Below, piece by piece: positions 38,291 through 64,000 of a DNA stretch of 64,000 bases. The DNA is taken from assembly GCF_027596085.1 (NCBI RefSeq), contig NC_072460.1:12344326-12408325 (forward strand), given 5' to 3'. The notes below the pieces were generated by a model. That model saw only the letters and a program-made list of their open reading frames with translations. It did not search any database and was not told the DNA's origin. Position 1 is the first letter of the stretch. Each line of letters starts with the position of its first letter. Origin of the DNA: Anoplopoma fimbria. Its lineage: Eukaryota; Chordata; Actinopteri; Perciformes; Anoplopomatidae. The translations under genes were made by a program, and so were the position numbers.

Positions 38291-39528
38291 GTCAGAATTT
38301 CTAGTGCTTTCTATCTTATTTTCCCTCCGAACATCTCTGGAAGCTTCGGGAAGCAGCTGCTGCATTAAAATAAAATGGCATCTTCCTTCCACCAGGTGGC
38401 AGCCTCTCTAGTTCATCTGATAGCATTGGATTTACTCCCTCTGATGTAACCAGGGCACAGTTTATTCACATATTAAAATGTGACTTCATATTTTAATAAA
38501 CAATGAAAAGTGTGCTTTAATTATACTTAAAGGTATTTTCATTAATTGGCTGACAGGTTCTTCACAACATAAGTGGTTTTGCATGTTCTATTGATCCTAT
38601 TTACTAAAAATCTGTAACTCTTAACATCACTAATGTGAGATATGGAGGAAGTGGTGTCTGATGAGGGGCAGGAAGAAAGCCTATATGTCATTGACTCCAG
38701 GTGTGAGCCCTATGCACTACCTGAAGCACCACCCTGGACACTTTACTGGCTTATAGAAGAAGGGTCGATTTTTATCTTTAACTGTTTGACTGACTTATAA
38801 TGTGACTTTATTTGCTCCCACTACATTTACGAGTTATTTATGTTTAGTTAAAATAGTTGTACATTGTGTTTATTCTTGTTGGTTATAGGGTAGCCAGATA
38901 TTTTATCCCTATGTATTCAATTTATTGTATGGTGATATAACATGGTACATATTTTATGAAGAGATAAAAACAGCATCGATTGGTGCCAGCCTCCCATGTC
39001 CTAACACCTGTCCATGTCTACAATACATCACATCTGAAGTGGACTCTTCCAGTGTCTCATTATACCTGTCTGACTGAATGAAAGCACCTTGTAATCAGCA
39101 AATCTTGAGTTGCCGGTTGTGAAAAATACATTTGTCTGGTACCAATTATTTCAGGTATAATGGTTGCGATCCATTAACAAACATTAATTGGTTACTCACT
39201 TTCTAATATGCCATGCAGTCTGCTGTTGTTAAAAGATTTTGTTCCAGGTCCTCTAAGAACTCTCTGTCTAACAGCCCATTGAAGGGGTATTCTTAATTCA
39301 TTTAAGATTTAACGTCACAACCTTGCAATCTAAAGATATTCTTATTAATGGCTACACATGCCTACTGCTTAAACCCTCTGTTAAGGAGGCTTTTATATAA
39401 AGTAACCAATAATACTACGCATAAATAAATGTCAAACATTCAACTTCAATGTGAAATAACAATTCCATTTGTTCAGATTTGAATCCTGCATTGCTAAACA
39501 CATCTAATAAGCTTGATTGAATGTATAT
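38291..39528. other. Convergent intergenic gap between dip2b and the protease gene
   Basis: AT-rich, with no open frame of interest. Minus-strand AATAAA hexamers (TTTATT on the plus strand) near 38,869 and 38,931 could end the protease transcript if it has a longer 3' UTR. Nothing else seen. Confidence 0.5.
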
Positions 39529-39792
39529 TTATTGCTGACAGACTGTGTGGATGTTTAAGAGCAGCATCAGAGCAGCACAGAGCAGAGCTGGGATCAGTCT
39601 TGTGTTCAGTTTGTGTGCAGCAGACGCTGATGCTGTCTGACTCGTCTTCAGCCAGTCAGCAAACCTGCTGGTTCTGGCGTACACACCTGGCCTGCGAGGA
39701 TGTCCACACATGTGCCCGAAGCTCGTCACTCCGACCACATAAAACCTGTCCTCGTCCTCGCTGTAGCACTGCAGGGGGCCGCCGCTGTCACC
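39529..39792 (-). CDS. tmprss12: tmprss12-like last exon
   Basis: Begins [20 protein letters not shown] with the catalytic Ser, continues [20 protein letters not shown], and ends in a hydrophobic tail. Acceptor TACCTCAG; stop TAA at 39,531-39,529. Confidence 0.92.
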   Translation of the reverse strand, partial: GDSGGPLQCYSEDEDRFYVVGVTSFGHMCGHPRRPGVYARTSRFADWLKTSQTASASAAHKLNTRLIPALLCAALMLLLNIHTVCQQ

Positions 39793-42700
39793 CTGAGGTA
39801 CACACACAAACAGAAGTCATGTCCTGTTGAATGAAACCTGTAGCAATTTTAAAAACGTTTAAAGGATCATCACCTGGCAGGAATCAGATGCCCCGCTCTC
39901 CAGTCCAGCACAGATCATATTTTCAGTGATGAAGCCATCGTACCAGGTGATCAGGTTACATGTTCTCCTGTCAATAAGCTCCACCTCAGCTTCCTGCAAT
40001 CTGTTATTCAGCCTACCTGCAGATTACCAAGATGGTACTTTATTTATAAAGGGCTATTATATATAAGAACAACATATACAAACAGGAGAGAAAGGCAACA
40101 ATAAACCTCTTTACCATCATAAGCAGTCTATGAATATTTTATAAATGATAATATACATAAGCAACTACTATGACTCCTCTTGTGAGCACCCACATGTGTG
40201 TATAAACAGATGAATAACAAAACTGTAAAACACTGTTGAAATAATCTTAAAAGTTATAGAACTGTACTTTAATAAACACTGACTTTATATCTAATCAAAA
40301 GTACATTACAGTGTGTTAAAATCTATTCATTTAATGTTTGTACACTACTGCAGTTGTACAAAATCTGAAGTTGCAAATGTCGGTAAGTCATTAATAAAGA
40401 GTCACAGGTTTTTCATTCTAAATAAGATGTCGACCTTTCATTTTTCAAATGTCAAAAGTTATTTTTGGGCTGAATGTTCCGCCACTGTCTTATATAAGAA
40501 GGTTCGATTTTTATCGTAACTTATTACTGATCTGCTTACATAATCGGTAATAAAGCCTTGATAAAAGGCATTTGTCTAAATATTGAAATTGCTTTTCTCA
40601 AAATGTTTTTTTAACATGTCTGCTGTCCTCACTGATTACTTTTACTTGATTTTATAATGATATAATTATGATAACTATCAAACCTTTGTAATCGTGCAAA
40701 AGTTGGTCAGCTCTACCTTAAACAGGAACTGATGAAGTCTGGTTACATGTTCTTGGGAGAAATAAGTTGTATAAAGCCTTCTGTGGCTCCAAAGGGAGCT
40801 GCACAAATGCACAGCCCGAAATCTCTTTTTATAAGATTTTAAAGGACGTATTGGTTCAGTAAAGGTTAATGCGTTTTGTTGAAAAGTGGAACCTTTCTCC
40901 TTCCTAGTGAATCTGTGTTGTCACAGAAGCCAGCGAGGATCAGAATCAGTGAGTTTCTAAACCTACCTCTGTAATATCTGCTCCCCCATCCAGTAATGAA
41001 ACAGTGGGTGAAGTTGAGGATGAACTCATGAGTCACATTATGAGGGGTGCAGACAGGCTGGATGTGACCAGTGAAGTCGAAGGGGGAGCTGAGGAGCACC
41101 AGGGTCACATCGTTGTCAGGCGAGACGCCATTGTAGTCCTCGTGCATTTTGACTTCACTGATGGAGCGGATCTGGGTTTGATCTCCTGGAGCGGATAACA
41201 CATGAAGTCCCGCCACCACACGGAAAAGGCTTCTGCTGATCTTTCTGGACACAGAACAGAATACATTCCACTGTTTATGACTCTGACTGCCTTTCCTTTA
41301 CAAACCAAGCCAGCTGACCATTTAATCCTTTTAATGTAAAAAATGTAAAATGTCCGCACTCTACTGTACCTCTGTTCTTGTTCATGTGTGGTGTGAAAGG
41401 AGATGAAAAACAACTGGTATTTGACAATTTATGTTTAGCATCTTGAAGAACATACGGCCTAAAACTAAGGGCCCTAAAAATCTAACTGTGGAGATTGTAA
41501 CAGGTATTTTGTGATTTGCAACCCAGCTTATATCTTTCTATAATTACATTTAACACACGTTTTATTGCTACTTCACAACGTATAAAACCGTCACTGTTTA
41601 TACTGAGCTTGAATCTGTTTAAAATAACACAATTAGACACCTGCTCATATCGACCTCTGGTAACATGTGTGATGTATATGTCACATCGTAATTACCTAAG
41701 TTTTCACTTGTGACCATTGTTCCTTGTAGATTTGTCTGTGTTTAATATCATGACCTTCAAGTCTATTTTCTCCTCACATATTACATAGATAGTTTTCTTC
41801 AAACCAGTGCAAATGCACTTTGGTAACAGATCGTTTGGCCTCATTGGAGTAAATCAGTTGTTTCATGTTGTTTTGTTAAGTCACAGATAAAAGTGTTGGG
41901 TGCCAGACTACTCTTATAGCTGGAATATGCTGTTAACTGTGATTTAACCAAAATATCTAAGTTTTTACATGTTATTAATTCACCTCAAAGAAAGGTTTTC
42001 CATATCAAATACAGAATGAGTTATATACCGAATGTGACTGAGTGCAGGTCAGTCAGAGTAGGTTGTACTCACAGGTATTTGTAAAAGCAGTGTGTTGCAG
42101 TGAGCACCCCGAGGTTGCTGACAATCGTCCCGCCGCAGTGGTGCCTTGACTGGATCTGGATGCTGACCTGCCAAGGCCAAGCCCCCTCAGGAGCCTCCCG
42201 CCCCCCCACTATACGAGACATACCAGGGGAGGCAACCAGGGGCCGCTGCCCACAGCCTCACAAACACAATCAAATACAATATCCATTTAATTTTTTTAAT
42301 GATGTACTGTTTACTCAATTGGGGTCTAGGTGTGTGATCCTTCTGACATTCAAGTACTCTATAATAGTTCTGATACAATTAGCCAATGAATCAATGCTCA
42401 TTCAACAGAAAATAAGTCAACAAAAATGCCCCAAATTCTCAGGTTTTAGTTTCTGAAATGTGATGATTTGCTGCTTTTCTTTGTTTTTATCATTATAAAT
42501 AATATATATTTGTTTTTTATACTGTTTGTCAGACACATCAAGGAATTTTGATAGGTAAATTTAAGTTGTGGGGACTTTTTCCACAAAAGTGTCTGTACAT
42601 ACCAGAAACCAAAAGATGATGATGCGAGTATGGGCATTTCCACTCCAAACTCTCCTGGGAGCTATAGTTTGTTTAATGATACAATTAAATAAATTGTTGT

Positions 42701-43189
42701 TTAACTTAAGTAAAGTATTGCATTGTATCGCAGAAGCTGGAGGAGAAGGCCACCCCGGAAGTAACACCAGTACCTGTGGACCACAGGCAGGAGACAGCCA
42801 ACACGTGTCCTGTCTGGTACTGGTACGTGTAGCTCCAGTTCTACTTTTGACCTCCAACCTCTCAGCGTGTAACGCTACGTGCTAACGTGTAAAAGTCACG
42901 GTGAGTTACTTGTGACGTAACACCATTTGGCCGATGTGACGTCTTGACTGGCTCTATCCATTTGCCTGACAACCACAACCGTAACCATGGCAGCGTCTCA
43001 TTCCATATCATGGCTTCTCGCATTTCAAAAAGTATCTGAATGTGTCTTTAAAATGAGAAACATAATTCATAACATAACGTCACTTCTTTATAAACGCTGC
43101 AGGGTCCTGCTGTACTCACTGTCCTCTGATGAAGTCAGTGCACTCACACACAGAGCCATCACAACCAGCACACCCGCTTTAAACTCCAT
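39529..43189 (-). CDS. tmprss12: TMPRSS12-like trypsin-family serine protease
   Basis: Six exons on the minus strand (43189-43120, about 42832-42774, 42245-42073, 41244-40967, 40016-39874, 39792-39529) give about 326 residues; human TMPRSS12 has about 348. The protein starts with a signal peptide ([20 protein letters not shown]). The activation site is SRIVGG. The catalytic triad is present: His in TATHC, Asp in NDVTLV, Ser in GDSGGP. Asp six residues before the Ser (SDSCQGDSGG) predicts cleavage after Arg/Lys. A hydrophobic C-terminal tail ([14 protein letters not shown]) suggests a membrane anchor or GPI signal, as in TMPRSS12. TMPRSS12 lies close to DIP2B on human chromosome 12, which supports the name. 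Mammalian TMPRSS12 is testis-linked; the role in this species is inferred. The odd point is Thr replacing the usual second Ala of TAAHC. Confidence 0.85.
39874..40016 (-). CDS. tmprss12: tmprss12-like exon 5
   Basis: Encodes [20 protein letters not shown] to [17 protein letters not shown]. Acceptor CTGCAG; a nearer AG would give a stop or the wrong phase. Confidence 0.9.
40017..40966 (-). other. tmprss12: tmprss12-like intron 4
   Basis: 950 bases, AT-rich, no recognisable element or coding frame. Confidence 0.7.
40967..41244 (-). CDS. tmprss12: tmprss12-like exon 4
   Basis: Encodes [20 protein letters not shown] to [20 protein letters not shown], which holds the catalytic Asp, and [15 protein letters not shown]. 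Phases fit both neighbours. Confidence 0.92.
42073..42245 (-). CDS. tmprss12: tmprss12-like exon 3
   Basis: Encodes [20 protein letters not shown] then [11 protein letters not shown] and [19 protein letters not shown] with the catalytic His. Acceptor GGGCAG, donor GTGAGT. Confidence 0.92.
42774..42832 (-). CDS. tmprss12: tmprss12-like exon 2 (5' border uncertain)
   Basis: Frame [13 protein letters not shown] ends at a good donor (CAG then GTACTG) in the phase needed by exon 3, and offers the propeptide Cys expected before RIVGG. The acceptor chosen (CTGGAG) is the only nearby one with the right phase but lacks a good pyrimidine tract. Confidence 0.45.
43120..43189 (-). CDS. tmprss12: tmprss12-like exon 1
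   Basis: ATG at 43,189-43,187, then a signal peptide [20 protein letters not shown] and donor GTGAGT in phase 1, the usual phase after a signal-peptide exon. Confidence 0.8.
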
Positions 43190-44019
43190 TTAGTTTAATG
43201 GGCTTTATTATTAAACAAAAACAACTTCTGTTCCTTCCGGTCAATGACGTCATGAGTAGGTGAAATAAACTCTGGAGATTACAAATAAATAGTGATATAA
43301 GTATTTCATTGTAGCTGAGATAATATACCAACAGAAAAAAATCAACAGGATTAAATACATTTTTTTTTTTTTTTTTATGATTTTCTGTTTATTATCAAAT
43401 CTATTATGAATGAATTATGAATTATGAATTACAAAAAACAAGATAACAAAAAACAGGAGACAGGTTACTAGATTAAGAGCTGCCTATTTGCATATTCATT
43501 TATTTTAATATTTTAATTTATGCGGGAGGAAGCTATAAAAGAAAATAGTTGGCCCATGGTACAAAATATGGAATAAGACTGAATAAATCCTAAAACCCAC
43601 TTTCAGTTAACATTGCTGTTCCATGTATTTGACAAGGTGAACGTTCATTCTTATTTGCAGCAGCCTGAATGTAATATGATTTTTATTGATGATGTATTTA
43701 GACCTTATGTATCACAGGTATCTCGTGGAAACAGTCCCTGGCTGATAGACCACAGCCTTAAAGCAAAATGCATTACAAACTCACCACAATGAACACACGG
43801 TGAGACAATGCGGTTTTTTTTCTCCAAATAAAACCCCCCAAAAAACTTCCGCGTATTCTGCGCGCAAATCTCACCCACGCTCCCCTGCGAGCCCAGAGGG
43901 CCGTGCTTTGTGGACCGCACACTGGGGTCTGGAGGCTGCAGGCCTAAGTGACCTTTACGATTTCACCCAAAAAAGCACTTGCAGACACTCCCTTACGTTC
44001 TGCTGGGAGTCAGTCATCA

Positions 44020-44152
44020 ATTATGCAGGGAGCTGCCCGCGCTGAGGGGGAAGACAGCAGCAACAATATGGCGACAACCGCAGTTTCTCCCCAATCCTTT
44101 CCGCATCTGCACCTCTTCAACGGCTTTCCTGGTCATTTGTAAGGCTTACAAA
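44020..44152 (+). promoter_or_regulatory. scn8a: Candidate noncoding first exon of scn8a
   Basis: GC-rich sequence that includes ACAATATGGCGACAACCGCA and ends at a strong donor (ACAAA then GTGAGTATC at 44,153). Mammalian SCN8A is transcribed from separate noncoding first exons well upstream of the coding exon, and this is the best such candidate here. The 5' end is arbitrary. Confidence 0.4.
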
Positions 44153-45504
44153 GTGAGTATCCTTTATTCATAATCGTTTGCGATATGTTTTTAGGTGACG
44201 GTACAATTCCTCGCTGTCGGTATCCTTGCGTAAATGGCGCAGAGCTGCACACTGCCCCGCAATCCTTTTTTTTCTTTTGGGGAGCTGGATGGAAGAGGCT
44301 GTCTATCGGCTGGACCAGAGCACGAATAACAGCATCTATCAATCATTTGATTTGGAATTTATCGGATTAACTATCTCGTCGAGCATCTGAGGCATTGTTT
44401 CGACCTTTTGAGAGAGAAACCGCCCGGTAGGTTAGGCTCCAGGTAGGGCGCCGTCTCACCGCTCCAGCATCCCAAAAAAAAAAAAAAAAAAAAAAAGCCT
44501 CAAAACAAAAGATTTTTTTTCTAAATGTTGGTCACTATTTTATAGTCTCCTCTCTGGATTACAGGATGGTGCTCTTGAAACACCATAAGGCGATGTTATG
44601 TGAGTAGCCCGATCCTCCTTCCACCATCAATAGCCAAGAAATAGACATTCCTCCAGTTGATTCTGGCGTGGCAGCATCTTAAATGCACTCCTATTGATTT
44701 ATTTCATGTTTAATCTCGTTTTTAATGCCGTGTGGGTTTTTTTTTTATGCCGGTGTTTAGCTTCATTATGGGGTATATCTCGGGCACAGATAGAGCCCGT
44801 ATTGATTTGACAGTCGACATGGCTTCGCGGGTGTGGTGCAGATCCTCCAAGGCAACGCGCAAAGACAAACGCACCGAATATCCCCGAAAAACAAGCAATC
44901 CCATTTCGCTTTTTTTGGTTTGCTGAATACCAAAAGCGACATATTGATTTGATTTATTTTGATACATCGACATCAAACATGTGTCTGACAAATCCACCGT
45001 GGCGTTTACCACAGCGTGACATTTCCCAACATACAAGCCACCCACTGCAGCAGCACGGCTTTGATAGATCCGGTTGTAGCGGGCCACTTATCGCTGTTTA
45101 ACCCGAACCCCGTTTACCCCGTTCCCATCGGGGGCTTAGCAGCACTTTTCCATTCATTGAAATAAATGAGGAAACAAAGGCGCGTAATGGTGTCCAGGCC
45201 CTCCTTCTTAATTAACCGGTGTAGTAAACAAGTCTTTCTCACTGCATCTTTGGAAATTAGATTTAAAAGGGATGTTTTAAATGTGCCTGTTTGCCATGTG
45301 AAATGATTGCACGTCCAAACCTGAAAGTAAGCAAAGAGCAACCCACGAGACTGAGACACACCAAGAGTAGAGTCACCGTGACTAACGCTGGAGGAGCTGG
45401 AGGGTAGACAGCTCAGCTAGAGGGCTTGGTTCACAGCAAAACGGTTTTCCAATTATGATATTTTTTTTCTCCATCAACGCTGCATGTATGCATTCGTGCA
45501 TATG

Positions 45505-45506
<2 letters not shown>

Positions 45507-45572
<66 letters not shown>
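45507..45572. repeat. (GT)n microsatellite
   Basis: About 33 GT units upstream of scn8a. Confidence 0.97.
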
Positions 45573-45573
<1 letters not shown>

Positions 45574-45676
45574 TGCTGAAGCGGACAGCGCCAGCAGAGC
45601 AACAGAAGGCTCAGAGACTGAGAGGACCGGGGTCCATTTTAAAACAGACGTCTTGGCTCCCTGGCTGCATGTTTTT

Positions 45677-45678
<2 letters not shown>

Positions 45679-45731
<53 letters not shown>
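45679..45731. repeat. (GT)n microsatellite
   Basis: About 26 GT units, 107 bases beyond the previous array and in the same orientation. Confidence 0.97.
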
Positions 45732-45734
<3 letters not shown>

Positions 45735-47420
45735 TACCGTTAGAGTGAAGTCTTTACTGTGTGATATCTGCTCTGCACGTCGCGCATGTTTAATTATTTT
45801 GTGTTATGCAAGAGGGGAGCAGGGAAGTGGCAGGCCTTGTGATTCCGATACTGATGATGTAGTGCTCCTCCATATTTATTCTGCATCCCATTTGTCCCTC
45901 CACCACCTTAGGCTGAAAAACAAAGGTTTGTGTGTAATGAAAAGGGGATTAATGGTGAAATATAAGGTTGGAAATGTATCACAAAATGAAATAGCAGCCA
46001 TCTTTAAAACAGTCAATGACTAATGACTTCAGGTGTGGCTGTATTCCCACTGAACTCCTCTCCCCTGAGCTTCCTCTTTCCATGAGCACACATGAGAATA
46101 TTGTCCTGCAGCTTGAACAGTTGTCATGTAGCCATCATAACCTTTTACATCTAAGTGTGCTCCGCTGAGTTATACATCCATTAAGTACACTGGGACTTCT
46201 GTTAGCGTTTCAACAGCTATTCAAAAAATCATAAGGAGTGAAATCCTTAAATGGGTTTTTGTTGTCAGAGCTTAAAAGCAGAACCTATACATTGTTTCAA
46301 ACATTTGGGCTTAACTATTGGCTAATGATTAGTTACACCTTTACTGTATGCAGTAGTTGCATAAGACATGGCATAACTGATGAATGTCTCAGCTATGTAC
46401 AAATACATTTTAGCCTTTTTTTAAGTCCCTGTTAGATCTTGAGATACAAATCAAAACAAATGATCTAATAAAGAAGAAAATATAGCAACAAGGAACATCA
46501 TTCTTCCCAAACCATATATTATAAGATATATAGACTATATCAACATACCTTAAGGTCCACTGGAAATGACCTCAGTATAATCTTAAACCTAAGTAGTCTA
46601 TTTATGTATTCGAGTCACTGAGCGTATTTTAAGATATCAGTTAGATATATCATTTATCAGATGTATCATTGTTCTGTTTTTTCTCTGTTGACGTAAACGG
46701 ATCATTGAACACAAGTCAGTTCATGTTTCCGTTCATCTTATCTTCTTCACTGAGGGAAAGGCAAAGGAAGGAAGAGACTGTAGAATGATGAATAACATCA
46801 TGAAAAAGATATACTATAATTACTTGAGCTTTTAGGTTTTGGTAGCAAGTTATTTATAGGGTGAGCGAGACATTATGAATACTTGTGTTGGAGACGGATT
46901 GAAGTGTTGTTCCATTCATTGGCTGTTGAGCACTGCTTGTGGAAATACAAATGTACAAATATTGTAGAGACCACTTTCATGGTGCTGTCAACTACCCAAT
47001 CAGGATGTCTCCTTGTTGTAGTCTTTTACTCCGGGCTACTATTTATCGCCTATGTTTTCTTATCGTCATTTATTTGGATAAAGCAAAACCAAGCATTTTG
47101 ATTAATTGGAAATGTAAAAAATAGGTAAACTGCCAAGGATACAACATCCATGCAGCCACTTTTTGTAGTGCTATAGGTAATCTATAGTACATTTTTTAAT
47201 ATTCTGAAACCAGTGGGATGAAATACTTTGCATTTACAGTGTTTGTATTGTATTTTCTCTACTTGTAACATCACAACTTTTTGCGTAATCATGCATTCCT
47301 CTGGATGTTTGTGACCTGCCCTTATGCATTTAGTCACTTGTTCCAAACATTTTCCTATGCACAAAAAAAACTATTAAAAAGGTTTGGTTAAATTGTACCT
47401 CTTATCTACATCTCCTGCAG

Positions 47421-47475
47421 AGCTGCAACTGTGGATGGTACAAACCTAAAGACCAGGTAGCTGCAGGATGAAAAC
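47421..47475 (+). promoter_or_regulatory. scn8a: scn8a 5' UTR segment with upstream ATGs
   Basis: Follows a good acceptor (CATCTCCTGCAG). It holds a five-codon upstream ORF at 47,435-47,449 (ATG to TAA) and, at 47,468, the start of an 86-codon ORF that overlaps the main start in another frame. Confidence 0.6.

Positions 47476-64000
<16,525 letters not shown>

Larger units (their letters stand above)
43190..47420. other. Intergenic and probable scn8a 5' region
   Basis: About 4.2 kb between the protease start and the first coding exon of scn8a. It contains a perfect octamer ATTTGCAT at 43,486-43,493 (about 300 bases upstream of the protease ATG), a poly-T run at 43,362-43,377, a more GC-rich block at 43,850-44,460 with a candidate noncoding exon, a poly-A run at 44,466-44,494, and two GT arrays. 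No protein-coding exon recognised. Confidence 0.6.

Noticed and set aside
42446..42885. A separate small gene in the 42.4-42.9 kb region
   Set aside because: Only the short stretch ending in SPACGPQ fits the protease gene by phase; the remaining frames have no support.

Overview
The window is vertebrate genomic DNA, almost certainly from a teleost fish. The protein-coding exons read as orthologues of vertebrate DIP2B, TMPRSS12 and SCN8A. The introns are fairly short and rich in long CA/GT microsatellites, and several interspersed repeats match families I recognise from many fish genomes. Many fish keep two ohnologues of dip2b and scn8a; I cannot tell a from b copies from this sequence alone.

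Layout. (1) 1-16,367: interior of a very long first intron of dip2b, with no convincing exon, several microsatellites, one hAT-like miniature element and one tRNA-derived SINE fragment. (2) 16,368-35,308, plus strand: 37 consecutive coding exons of dip2b (exons 2-38), all with compatible phases and canonical GT-AG borders, ending in a stop codon. Only exon 1 is missing and must lie upstream. (3) 35,309 to about 37,700 or 38,290: a long dip2b 3' UTR. (4) 39,529-43,189, minus strand: a small trypsin-like serine protease gene resembling TMPRSS12, convergent with dip2b. (5) 43,190-47,420: intergenic DNA and the probable 5' region of scn8a. (6) 47,476-64,000, plus strand: the first ten complete coding units of scn8a (counting the 5N/5A pair as one), plus part of the I-II linker exon cut by the window edge. 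This covers the N-terminus, all of domain I and the start of the I-II cytoplasmic linker.

The clearest structural points are in scn8a. Intron 2 has AT-AC ends with a textbook U12 donor and branch site. Exon 5 is duplicated as a mutually exclusive 5N/5A pair whose proteins differ at one residue (Asn versus Asp). The start codon is preceded by an 86-codon overlapping upstream ORF. In dip2b, three donor sites run directly into long CA arrays.

The three genes do not form one pathway. DIP2B carries two adenylate-forming-like domains and has been linked to lipid metabolism and axon growth. TMPRSS12 is a membrane-linked serine protease. SCN8A is the Nav1.6 voltage-gated sodium channel. They neighbour each other because an ancestral vertebrate linkage block (human 12q13) is retained here in compressed form. 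I found no sign of an undescribed gene system; the interest lies in splicing, upstream ORFs and repeats.
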